Assembly (NCBI RefSeq): GCF_013283665.1
Contig: NZ_JABEKU010000001.1
Location: forward strand, 2,657,594 to 2,721,593
Reading direction: 5' to 3'
Length of the DNA stretch: 64,000 nt
Origin: Ensifer sesbaniae
GTDB taxonomy: Bacteria > Pseudomonadota > Alphaproteobacteria > Rhizobiales > Rhizobiaceae
The translations under genes and the position numbers were made by a program. The notes beneath the pieces are model-generated. The model was not told the DNA's origin. It worked only from the letters and a program-made list of their open reading frames with translations, and did not search any database. This document shows positions 35,436 to 43,266 of the stretch, piece after piece (the stretch's first letter is position 1; every line of letters begins with the position of its first letter).

Positions 35436-35450
35436 TCCCCACTCATCAAT

Positions 35451-35471
35451 CCGGCGGCGCAAGGCCGCCGG
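35451..35471 (+). other. GC-rich stem-loop inside the hydrolase-AhpD transcript
   Basis: CCGGCGGC, loop GCAAG, GCCGCCGG: a perfect 8-bp stem with no T-tract. It may stabilise the upstream message or reduce read-through between the two genes. Confidence 0.5.
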
Positions 35472-35493
35472 CAACCGCCACGCAGGGAAGCCC

Positions 35494-35901
35494 ATGAGCA
35501 CCGTTACTCCGCCGAAGAACCCGGAAGAGAACCCACGCGTCAAGGCCGTGTTCGACGATATCCGCGCCACGCGCAAATCCGATTTCATCAACAATATGTG
35601 GCTGTGGCTCGCCTTCGACCCGGATCTGCTGGAGCAGACCTGGCGCGACGTCAAGGCTGTGATGGCGGAACCGTCAGCCCTCGATCCGCTGGTGAAGGAG
35701 ATGCTCTATATCGCCGTCTCCGTCACCAATGGCTGCGACTACTGCGCCCATTCCCATACGGCCGCAGCGAAGGCGAAAGGCATGAGCGATGCCCAGCACG
35801 CGGATCTGCTCCGGGTGATCTCGCTCGCCGCCCGCACCAACCAGCTTGCCACCGCGCTGCAGGTGCCGGTCGATGCCGTCTTCGATAAAACATCCGACTA
35901 A
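35494..35901 (+). CDS. AhpD-like/carboxymuconolactone decarboxylase family protein
   Basis: 135 residues of the alkylhydroperoxidase-like fold. The redox centre is C81-DY-C84 with H88 (GCDYCAHSHTA), preceded by the conserved acidic residue in LVKEMLYIAVS. Such CxxC proteins act as peroxidases or thiol-disulfide reductants in the cytoplasm. ATG 35494 has AGGGAAG upstream. It probably shares a transcript with the Tat hydrolase; a functional link is an inference. A family C repeat follows the stop. Confidence 0.87.
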   Translation: MSTVTPPKNPEENPRVKAVFDDIRATRKSDFINNMWLWLAFDPDLLEQTWRDVKAVMAEPSALDPLVKEMLYIAVSVTNGCDYCAHSHTAAAKAKGMSDAQHADLLRVISLAARTNQLATALQVPVDAVFDKTSD

Positions 35902-35902
35902 A

Positions 35903-35950
35903 AGGATGTCGCGCAAAGTGTGCAGCGGTTTTGCGATAACGACATGCGAG
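35903..35950 (+). repeat. Palindromic repeat, family C copy 3
   Basis: GGATGTCGCGCAAAGTGTGC followed by AGCGGTTTTGCGATAACGAC and ATGCGAG. It begins two bases after the AhpD-like stop codon. Same core as at 4664 and 20441. Confidence 0.75.
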
Positions 35951-36088
35951 AGACGAAACAGCGTCCGAGAATAAGCGGTCTCGAAATCGCCTGTCTTTCC
36001 ACAGGCTTGGTGCGCCCGGCGCAGAAAACGGAATAAAAGAAGAACATCCTTTCTGGCCTTTCCCCACCGAATCACTACATTGAGCCGC

Positions 36089-38686
36089 ATGATGAGTGGT
36101 TTCGACGACATTCCTTTCTTCGACGAGGAGCCGGCGCCGCGCAAGCAGCCGCCAGCCACCGGAGGTATCCCAGCCACCGGCGGCATCGCCGCGCGCGCCA
36201 TGGCGGCGCGTGATCGCGCCCAGCCGCGCCCGGATTATCTCTCAGGTCTCAATCCGGAACAGTCGGAAGCGGTCGAAACCCTTGATGGTCCGGTGCTCGT
36301 GCTCGCCGGTGCCGGCACCGGCAAGACCCGCGTGCTCACCACCCGCATTGCCCATATCCTTTCCACCGGCCGCGCCTTCCCCTCGCAGATCCTGGCCGTG
36401 ACCTTCACCAACAAGGCGGCGCGCGAGATGAAGGAGCGTATCGGCGTGCTCGTTGGCCATGCGGTCGAAGGCATGCCCTGGCTCGGCACCTTCCACTCGA
36501 TCGGCGTCAAGCTGCTCCGCCGCCACGCCGAGCTCGTTGGCCTGCGTTCCGATTTCACCATTCTCGACACCGACGACGTGGTGCGGCTGATCAAGCAGCT
36601 CATCCAGGCCGAAGGCATCGACGACAAGCGCTGGCCGGCCAAGCAATTCGCCCGCATGATCGACGGCTGGAAGAACAAGGGGCTCGATCCCGCCCAGATC
36701 CCCGAGGGTGACGCTCGCGCCTTTGCCAACGGCAAGGGCCGCGAGCTCTACGCCGCCTACCAGAACCGGCTGTTGACGCTGAACGCCTGCGACTTCGGCG
36801 ACCTTCTCCTGCACCCTATCCGCATCTTCCGCATGCATGCGGATGTGCTGAAGGACTATCACGACAAGTTCCGCTACATCCTCGTCGACGAGTACCAGGA
36901 CACCAACACGGCACAGTACATGTGGCTGCGGCTCTTGGCGCAGCGGCCAGGCCGCAAGCCAATCTCCCCCCTTGTGGGGGAGATGCCCGGCAGGGCAGAG
37001 GGGGGTATCCCCACAGGCACCGGCGCGAAAACACCCCCGTCTGTCGGCTCCGCCGACATCTCCCCCACAAGGGGGGAGATCAAGGGCGGCAGCGTCAACA
37101 TCTGTTGCGTCGGCGACGACGACCAGTCGATCTATGGCTGGCGCGGCGCCGAGGTGGACAACATCCTGCGCTTCGAGAAGGATTTCCCGGGCGCCAAGGT
37201 CATCAAGCTCGAGCGCAACTATCGCTCGACCGAGCATATCCTCGGTGCCGCCGGTCACCTGATCGCCCACAATGAGGGCCGCCTTGGCAAGACGCTCTTC
37301 ACCGACCGCACCAATCCGGATGACGAGAAGGTGCAGGTGCATGCAGCCTGGGATTCCGAAGAGGAAGCCCGCGCCGTCGGCGAGGAGATCGAGCAGCTTC
37401 AGCGTCAGAAGCACAATCTGAACGACATGGCGATCCTGGTGCGCGCCTCGTTCCAGATGCGCGAATTCGAAGACCGCTTCGTCACGCTCGGCCTCAACTA
37501 CCGCGTCATCGGCGGTCCGCGCTTCTACGAGCGCCTCGAAATCCGCGACGCCATGGCCTATTTCCGCCTCGTCTGCCAGCCGGCCGACGACCTCGCCTTC
37601 GAGCGCATCATCAACACGCCGAAGCGCGGCCTGGGCGACACCACCGTGCGCACGCTGCACGACTATGCCCGCGCCCGCGATATCCCGATGCTCGCGGCGG
37701 CCTCGGAGATCATCGAGACCGACGAGCTGAAGCCGAAGGCGCGCAAGGCCCTCTTTGATGTCGTCACCGATTTCCGCCGCTGGCAGAGCCTGCTGGAGAC
37801 GACTGTGCATACCGAGCTTGCCGAGCAGATCCTCGACGAGAGCGGCTACACCGCCATGTGGCAGGCCGACAAGACGGCCGAAGCCCCGGGACGGCTGGAA
37901 AACCTGAAGGAACTCATCCGCTCGATGGAAGCCTTCGAGTCGATGCGCGGCTTCCTCGAGCATGTCGCCCTCGTCATGGACGCCGAGCAGAACGAGGACC
38001 TCGACGCCGTCTCGATCATGACGCTGCACTCGGCCAAGGGTCTGGAGTTCGACACGGTCTTCCTGCCCGGCTGGGAGGAAGGCCTCTTCCCGCACCAGCG
38101 CGCGCTCGACGAAGGCGGCCGCGCCGGCCTGGAGGAAGAGCGCCGCCTCGCCTATGTCGGCATCACCCGCGCCAAGCACCGCTGCCACATCTGGTTCGTC
38201 TCCAACCGCCGCATACACGGCCTCTGGCAGTCAACCATGCCCTCGCGCTTCCTCGACGAGCTGCCGCTCGCCCATGTCGACGTGGCCGAGAACGAGCAGT
38301 CCTATGGCGGCTATGGCCGCGGCGGTTACGGCCAGTCGCGCTTCGACAAGGCCGATCCGTTCCAGAACTCCTACGCGACCCCCGGCTGGAAGCGCGCCCA
38401 GCAGCACCGCTCCGACGCCACCCGCGACAACTGGGGCACCCGCTCCGGCCACGCGGTCGAGCGCATCGGCTACGGCGAAAGCGGCCCGCGCGGCCGCACC
38501 ATCGACGGCGAGCTGGTGGCGAAATCGACGACTGCCGAACCCTCCCGCTTCTCGGTCGGTGACCGCGTCTTCCACATGAAGTTCGGCAACGGCAACATCG
38601 CCGCGATCGAAGGCAACAAACTCACCATCGACTTCGACCGCGCCGGCCAGAAGCGCGTGCTGGATGGGTTTGTGGAGAAGGTGTGA
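36089..38686 (+). CDS. uvrD: ATP-dependent DNA helicase UvrD/PcrA, with in-frame repeat insertion
   Basis: 865 residues, SF1A 3'-5' helicase used in excision and mismatch repair. Motif I is AGAGTGKTRVLTTR, motif II VDEYQDTN (about residues 266-273), motif III DDDQSIYGWRGAE (about 343), then RNYRSTEHIL and TLHSAKGLEFDTVFLPGWEE. Residues ~288-333 are an insertion: bases ~36950-37088 form a palindromic repeat translated in frame as KPISPLVGEMPGRAEGG and SADISPTRGEIKGG, flanked by normal helicase sequence. The C-terminus has the UvrD/PcrA-type tail (RFSVGDRVFHMKFGNGNIAA). ATG 36089 or 36092 is the likely start. Repair function probably survives because the insert lies between motifs. Confidence 0.93.
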   Translation: MMSGFDDIPFFDEEPAPRKQPPATGGIPATGGIAARAMAARDRAQPRPDYLSGLNPEQSEAVETLDGPVLVLAGAGTGKTRVLTTRIAHILSTGRAFPSQILAVTFTNKAAREMKERIGVLVGHAVEGMPWLGTFHSIGVKLLRRHAELVGLRSDFTILDTDDVVRLIKQLIQAEGIDDKRWPAKQFARMIDGWKNKGLDPAQIPEGDARAFANGKGRELYAAYQNRLLTLNACDFGDLLLHPIRIFRMHADVLKDYHDKFRYILVDEYQDTNTAQYMWLRLLAQRPGRKPISPLVGEMPGRAEGGIPTGTGAKTPPSVGSADISPTRGEIKGGSVNICCVGDDDQSIYGWRGAEVDNILRFEKDFPGAKVIKLERNYRSTEHILGAAGHLIAHNEGRLGKTLFTDRTNPDDEKVQVHAAWDSEEEARAVGEEIEQLQRQKHNLNDMAILVRASFQMREFEDRFVTLGLNYRVIGGPRFYERLEIRDAMAYFRLVCQPADDLAFERIINTPKRGLGDTTVRTLHDYARARDIPMLAAASEIIETDELKPKARKALFDVVTDFRRWQSLLETTVHTELAEQILDESGYTAMWQADKTAEAPGRLENLKELIRSMEAFESMRGFLEHVALVMDAEQNEDLDAVSIMTLHSAKGLEFDTVFLPGWEEGLFPHQRALDEGGRAGLEEERRLAYVGITRAKHRCHIWFVSNRRIHGLWQSTMPSRFLDELPLAHVDVAENEQSYGGYGRGGYGQSRFDKADPFQNSYATPGWKRAQQHRSDATRDNWGTRSGHAVERIGYGESGPRGRTIDGELVAKSTTAEPSRFSVGDRVFHMKFGNGNIAAIEGNKLTIDFDRAGQKRVLDGFVEKV
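36958..37086 (+). repeat. Palindromic element inserted in the helicase coding sequence
   Basis: The left end is ATCTCCCCCCTTGTGGGGGA and the right end ATCTCCCCCACAAGGGGGGA; each is itself a palindrome and they are near copies of each other. The element keeps the reading frame and has no stop in the helicase frame. It is related to, but distinct from, the RIME-like elements elsewhere in the window. Confidence 0.85.
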
Positions 38687-38741
38687 GGCGGGCTCGGCCA
38701 GCGGCATGGCCCTTCACCACGCCAGCCGACCACCGGGTACC

Positions 38742-39206
38742 TCAATCGCGAGAGGCAAGACAGGGGTCGAGCACCACGTGCCTTTCGTCCTCGATCCGCA
38801 TGGCGCCGCGAATTGTCGCCTGTTCGCCCACCTTCAAACCGTTGTCGGAATAGGTAACACACATCACCCGGATACCCGGGTCGGAGCAGATGGCGAGATA
38901 CCAGAGCACCTGATCCGTCTCGACGAGGGTGAGCGGCCCGGTAGCCCAAAGGTCTACGCGCCCATCAGGTAGTTTGAAATCGCGGAGCGTTTCGGCAAGC
39001 TGTTCGCAGCTTGCGACCTCGGCCGGCGTCTCCTCCGCCCCGGCAAGGCCGCGCCGTCCGACAATGGTGTCTCCCCCGGCCATCGCAGGCGCAGCCATGG
39101 TTCCCGCAAGAAGACCAATCACGAAGAGGGCGCGGCCCCCTCTGCGGACCCGATCGCCGCCTGTCGCGCCTGATGAGGTCGCGCTACCTCGCCGTTTTTC
39201 GTCCAT
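38742..39206 (-). CDS. Hypothetical exported protein
   Basis: 154 residues from ATG 39206. A basic N-terminus, then the signal sequence ALFVIGLLAGTMAAPAMAGG, and a mature domain with four Cys (EVASCEQLAE, LAICSDPG, VMCVTYSD, VLDPCLAS) that could form disulfides in the periplasm. An AGGAGG lies 12 bases upstream of this ATG, 6 bases before a TTG and 3 before an earlier ATG (39215), so the exact start is uncertain. No family recognised. It is convergent with the helicase gene. Confidence 0.65.
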   Translation of the reverse strand: MDEKRRGSATSSGATGGDRVRRGGRALFVIGLLAGTMAAPAMAGGDTIVGRRGLAGAEETPAEVASCEQLAETLRDFKLPDGRVDLWATGPLTLVETDQVLWYLAICSDPGIRVMCVTYSDNGLKVGEQATIRGAMRIEDERHVVLDPCLASRD

Positions 39207-39473
39207 GGGCAACATCGTCCTCCTTGCGAAACGCCGGGACGGCGCCTCGTACACTATGAGCGTCGGAAAATTGTCAGACCTGCAGAGGCCCGACAAACGA
39301 CGAATGCAACGGCGAGACATGAGAAAAATTTGGACCGGCGTCTCGGGAGCGGGTCCCAACCGAAGCCCTGCCCGCGCGCCCCCCCGTTGACCGTGCAACC
39401 GACGGTCTCATGGCGTCGCCCGGTGAAGTGCAATAATAATTGCAGGCACAATTCTCGCGTTTAAACGAAACCT
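39207..39473. other. Non-coding interval
   Basis: About 265 bases upstream of the exported protein gene on the minus strand. It has an unusually AT-rich spot (GTGCAATAATAATTGCAGGC near 39428) with a TGCAATAATAATTGCA palindrome of eight bases each side. No gene seen. Confidence 0.4.
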
Positions 39474-39578
39474 GCTGCATGTCTCCTTAAATCGACCTCG
39501 ATTTAAGGGCGAAGACACGCAGCAAATCAAAGTGCTACAGCGGCCTTTGCGCGTCTGATAAGACGCGCGGCGCTGTAG
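39474..39578 (+). repeat. Composite repeat A+B, best-preserved copy
   Basis: Module A: TGCTGCATGTCTCCTTAAAT, CGACCTCGATTTAAGGGCGA, AGACACGCAGCA. Module B: AATCAAAGTGCTACAGCGGC, CTTTGCGCGTCTGATAAG, ACGCGCGGCGCTGTAG. It lies 35 bases before the membrane cyclase gene. Confidence 0.88.
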
Positions 39579-39612
39579 TACCGATCTCCCTCGACGCGAA
39601 GTGGATGGAGAC

Positions 39613-40863
39613 ATGTCCTGGACAAAAGCCGTTCGCAGCCTGCTGGAGCTGGGCGCCTCAAACGCTGCCGAGGGTGACCGCGAAGGCATTCTCGTCGCGA
39701 ATGTCGCGGCGTGCGTGATCGTCGTCACCACGACGACGTTCGCACTGATCTATGCTCTCTACGGCGAGCCAAGCTTGGTGCCGCTCGTCTATGCCAATCT
39801 CGCTCTGGCAGCGGCCGCTGCACTGACGCCGTTCTTTCATCGCTTCGGGCGTATCGCGTCGGGGCTTTGGGAATTCGGGATCTGCATCGTGATCCTGGTG
39901 TGGATCGCCTCCTATGTCGGCCGGGACTCCGGCGTCCTGTTGACCCTGCTCGGCGTGACGCCGGTCGCCTTCGCGATCCTTGGATTTGAGAATATCGCCC
40001 TGGTGGCGGTCTTGAGCGCCGCGGCGACGATCACCGTCATCGCCGCATCCATCGCCTTCCCGGAGGCGCGGTCAGGCGTCTACGACGCCAACGGCTTCCT
40101 GCAGCTCCTCTATTCCTCCTCGATCGTCACCCTCACGCTCTTGTCCTTCGCCACGATCTATTACGCCTTCCACCTGGCGAGAGAAGCGCAAGGGCGGCTC
40201 GCCCGTCTGATGGCATCGATCATGCCGGACGAGATCGTGGCACGCCTCCTCAGAAATGAACGGGAAACGATCATCGACGAATTCGAGCACGCGACCGTGG
40301 TCCTGACCGACATCGTCCAGTTCGTGAACCTGTCAAATGGCTTGGGACCGGAAAGGACCGTGAGCCTGCTCAACGAGCTCTTCGGCGCGTTCGATCGCCT
40401 GGCGGCGAATCTCGGTGTCGAAAAGATCAAGACGATTGGCGATGCCTATCTCGCCGTGGCTGGCGTGCCCAGGCGGCATCCGGCTCCCGAGAAGGCGGCG
40501 GCGGCGTTCGGCTTCGGCGCCATCGCCGCCGCCCGCGAGATCGGTGAGCGCTATGGCGTCGTCGTGACGCTGCGCGCGGGCATGGCGTCGGGATCGGTAA
40601 CGGCCGGCGTGCTTGGGCGAACGAAATACGCCTATGACGTCTGGGGCGCGCCGGTGAACCTTGCGGCGCGCCTGGAAGCGGTCGGCAAGCCCGACTGCAT
40701 CACGACGACCGCAGAGGTCAGGCAGCGATTAAACGGTCATTTCCAGTTCGTCTGCTCCGGCCACGAAGACATCAAGGGTTTCGGCCCGATCGAAATCTGG
40801 ACCATGCAGTCGCCGAGCCGCGATACCAGCGAGGTCGAAAGCAGGACGCCGGCGGAAACGTGA
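39613..40863 (+). CDS. Membrane class III adenylate/guanylate cyclase
   Basis: 416 residues from ATG 39613 (a GTG at 39601 is also possible). Residues ~30-190 form about six membrane helices (for example CVIVVTTTTFALIYALY and LLYSSSIVTLTLLSFATIYY). A short linker with IMPDEIVARLL leads to a class III cyclase domain. The two metal aspartates are in VVLTDIVQFVNLS and IKTIGDAYLAVAG, and the transition-state Asn/Arg are in VNLAARLEAVGK, so it should be active and make cAMP (possibly cGMP). It is anchored in the inner membrane with the catalytic part in the cytoplasm. No partner gene is evident. Confidence 0.92.
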   Translation: MSWTKAVRSLLELGASNAAEGDREGILVANVAACVIVVTTTTFALIYALYGEPSLVPLVYANLALAAAAALTPFFHRFGRIASGLWEFGICIVILVWIASYVGRDSGVLLTLLGVTPVAFAILGFENIALVAVLSAAATITVIAASIAFPEARSGVYDANGFLQLLYSSSIVTLTLLSFATIYYAFHLAREAQGRLARLMASIMPDEIVARLLRNERETIIDEFEHATVVLTDIVQFVNLSNGLGPERTVSLLNELFGAFDRLAANLGVEKIKTIGDAYLAVAGVPRRHPAPEKAAAAFGFGAIAAAREIGERYGVVVTLRAGMASGSVTAGVLGRTKYAYDVWGAPVNLAARLEAVGKPDCITTTAEVRQRLNGHFQFVCSGHEDIKGFGPIEIWTMQSPSRDTSEVESRTPAET

Positions 40864-40889
40864 CGTGCGAACACCGGACCAGTGACGTC

Positions 40890-41351
40890 TCAAACCGCCT
40901 TGCGATACACCAGAAACCCCGACTTCTCCGCCACCTTGTCATAGAGCGCCATCGCCGTCTCGTTGGTCTCGTGCGTCATCCAGTAGACGCGCGGCGCGCC
41001 GACGGCCCGTGCCGCCTCGTAGACACCCTCGATCAGCGCCCGGCCGACACCCTTGCCGCGCGCCTCGGCGTTGGTGAAGAGATCCTGCAGGTAGCAGTTC
41101 GGCTGGATCATCGTCGTGCTGCGGTGAAAGAGGTAATGGGTAAGCCCGATCAGCCGCCCCTCCCTCTCGGCCACCAGCGCATGCACAGGCTCATAGGCGT
41201 CGAAGAAGCGCGACCAGGTCATGGCGGTAATCGCGGGATCGAGCGCGGTTTCGCCGGAGCGACCGTAAAAGGCGTTGTAGCCGTCCCAGAGCGGCAGCCA
41301 TTGGGGGTAGTCGGTCTTTTCAAGCGGGCGGATGTGAAGATTGTGGGTCAT
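40890..41351 (-). CDS. GNAT family N-acetyltransferase
   Basis: 153 residues with the GNAT acetyl-CoA-binding motif ARGKGVGRALIEGVYEAARA and the terminal beta-bulge HETNETAMALYDKVAEKSGF. It acetylates an unknown amine; the HYLFHRSTTMIQPNCYLQDLF strand pattern is common in a proteobacterial subgroup. ATG 41351 begins MTHNLHIRPLEKTDY, the normal N-terminus. It follows the isochorismatase-like gene in the same direction with a 41-base gap, so the two may be co-transcribed. Confidence 0.88.
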   Translation of the reverse strand: MTHNLHIRPLEKTDYPQWLPLWDGYNAFYGRSGETALDPAITAMTWSRFFDAYEPVHALVAEREGRLIGLTHYLFHRSTTMIQPNCYLQDLFTNAEARGKGVGRALIEGVYEAARAVGAPRVYWMTHETNETAMALYDKVAEKSGFLVYRKAV

Positions 41352-41392
41352 TATCGGTCCTGTGATCGATTGGATGGACGGGTATTGCCGCC

Positions 41393-42028
41393 CTAACGCT
41401 TGCTCATCGCTGATGTAATCGCCTGAACGTCGGTCATGATCGCATCGCCCATGAAGACGATGTTCTCCATCGAGCGTTCGCCCGCTTCGTGGTGCCCCGC
41501 CCCGCAGGCGTCGCGCACGACGATGGGCACGAGGCCGAGATCGGTGGCATGGCGCACGGTCGGGTCGATGCCGATCTCGGTGGCAATGCCGCAGATCGCA
41601 AAGGAGGTGAGCCCGAGATCGCGCAGGATCATGGCGAGCGGCGTGCCCTCGAAGGCCGAGAAGGTGATCTTGTCGAGGATCGCCTCGTCCTCGCGCGGCT
41701 GCAACTCCGGCACGAGTTCGAAGCCCGGCGTGCCGCGCAGAAACCAGGGATGCACCGCATCCGGGTCATCCGTCCGCTGCCATGCCATCGCCTGACGCAT
41801 CTGGAAGGCGCCCATCAGCGGCTTCGGCATCGACAGGTGTCGCATGAAGATCACCGGAAAGCCGCCTGCCCGTGCCGCCTCCAGCACCTTCAGCACCTTT
41901 TGGGTGATTTCGGCGCCGTTTTTCATCTGCCTGGTAATGCCCACCTGCATGTCGTAGACGACCAGCGCCATGCGCCCAGGACGGCAGAAGTCCTCGAGCG
42001 TCTTTCCAATTTCCAGCTTCGCGGCCAT
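41393..42028 (-). CDS. Isochorismatase-like cysteine hydrolase
   Basis: 211 residues, cysteine-hydrolase (isochorismatase/nicotinamidase) fold. The catalytic triad is visible: Asp in ALVVYDMQVG, Lys in EAILDKITFSAF and the nucleophilic Cys in SFAICGIATEIGIDPTVRHA. It hydrolyses an amide or vinyl-ether bond; the substrate is unknown. ATG 42028 (MAAKLEIGKTLEDF) has GAGGAGAGGC upstream. It precedes the GNAT gene on the same strand. Cytoplasmic. Confidence 0.88.
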   Translation of the reverse strand: MAAKLEIGKTLEDFCRPGRMALVVYDMQVGITRQMKNGAEITQKVLKVLEAARAGGFPVIFMRHLSMPKPLMGAFQMRQAMAWQRTDDPDAVHPWFLRGTPGFELVPELQPREDEAILDKITFSAFEGTPLAMILRDLGLTSFAICGIATEIGIDPTVRHATDLGLVPIVVRDACGAGHHEAGERSMENIVFMGDAIMTDVQAITSAMSKR

Positions 42029-42198
42029 AGCCTCTCCTCGGGGTCGCCTCCTCCGGCGCCCACTCCGCCAACATCTCGCGCCGGGAATGTGGCGCTTGAG
42101 GCCCGCCGTTGCAATATGGCCCAGTGCGCTTCATGCAACTATTCGGACGGGTTGCAGCAATTGCAACAACCGACCCGCCATTATTTCCGGCGGCCGCT

Positions 42199-42867
42199 TC
42201 ACCCCTCGTCCTCCCGCCGTGCCTTCTTCATCAAGGCGATCACCTCCTCGTCGCTCGTCTGCTCGAAGTCGTGATAGTGCAGGCCGACGGCGCGAAATGC
42301 GGAAGGGGTGGCGAGGCAGATGACGCGGTCGACCGACTTGCGGAGGTCTGCGAGTTCGCCTTTCGGCGCCACCGGGACGGCAAGGATGAGGCGGCGTGGG
42401 TTTGCCCGGCGCAATGCCCTGATCGCCGCACGCACGGTACCCCCGGTCGCAATCCCGTCGTCGACGAGGATCACGTCGCGATCCCTGGGCGAGATCGGTG
42501 CGCGATCGCCGAAATAGAGCGCGCGGCGCCGCAGGATCTCGGCACGCTGGCGCTCGGTTTCCGCTTCCACATAGCCCCTTGCCGGGCGCACGAGCCGCAT
42601 CGCCTGACGGTTGAGAACCAATTCCGGCTCCTCGCCGTCGACCAGCGCGCCGAGCCCGAATTCCGCGTGCCCGGGCGCGCCGATCTTGCGCACGATCAGG
42701 ACGTCGAGCGGTGCGCCGATGCGACTTGCGATCTCATAGGCGACCGGCACGCCGCCCCGCGGCAGCGCCATCACCAGCGGATCGGTAAGCGTCTCGTCTG
42801 CGATCGACTCGGCGAGCTGCCGTCCGGCATCCGCCCTGTTCTCGAAGAGCCATGTTCCCGTAAACAC
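42199..42867 (-). CDS. Phosphoribosyltransferase-domain protein
   Basis: 222 residues of the type I PRTase fold. The PRPP loop is VILVDDGIATGGTVRAAI; LPRGGVPVAYEIASRIGAP and VRKIGAPGHAEFGLGAL are the hallmark segments of a stand-alone PRTase subgroup often annotated only as phosphoribosyltransferase. Its nucleobase or real reaction is unknown. The start is GTG 42867, with GGGAGAGATGAG just upstream; the frame is open to 43158 but the extra ~97 residues look untranslated. Confidence 0.85.
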   Translation of the reverse strand: MFTGTWLFENRADAGRQLAESIADETLTDPLVMALPRGGVPVAYEIASRIGAPLDVLIVRKIGAPGHAEFGLGALVDGEEPELVLNRQAMRLVRPARGYVEAETERQRAEILRRRALYFGDRAPISPRDRDVILVDDGIATGGTVRAAIRALRRANPRRLILAVPVAPKGELADLRKSVDRVICLATPSAFRAVGLHYHDFEQTSDEEVIALMKKARREDEG

Positions 42868-43266
42868 CTCATCTCTCCCAGGTTCGCCGTCGCCCCGGTG
42901 GATCCGGTCCACCGCACGCGGAGGGATTGGCCCGCAGACACGGAATGAGGAAGGGCCCGGTCGGGTTCCGCCCACCTCCAGCGTTTCCGTCAGCCCGGCC
43001 TTTCCGTCGCTTCGCGTGGCCCGTGCGCCGGCCGGAGGAAATCTTTGCATCCATCCATCTGGTGCGGCCCGAAGACCCCGCACAATCCACCATCTACCGG
43101 TTGCCCGAGCGCTGATGTGAACAACCGTGCCAATACCGGCCAATCGGTAAAATTGCATCGGAATTCGCCGGCTTTCGTTAAGGCGCCCTCGCTACCAATT
43201 GGCCTTGCATATCTGGCTGAGACGCAAGCCGCCTTTGTTGATTTTAGCACGACAGGCCGTTTCGAA

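Noticed and set aside
36950-37088. Insert in the helicase considered as an intein or intron
   Set aside because: Too short, no splicing residues, and built from palindromes like other repeats in the genome.
36242-38218. 658-codon ORF on the minus strand
   Set aside because: Antisense shadow of the helicase gene.
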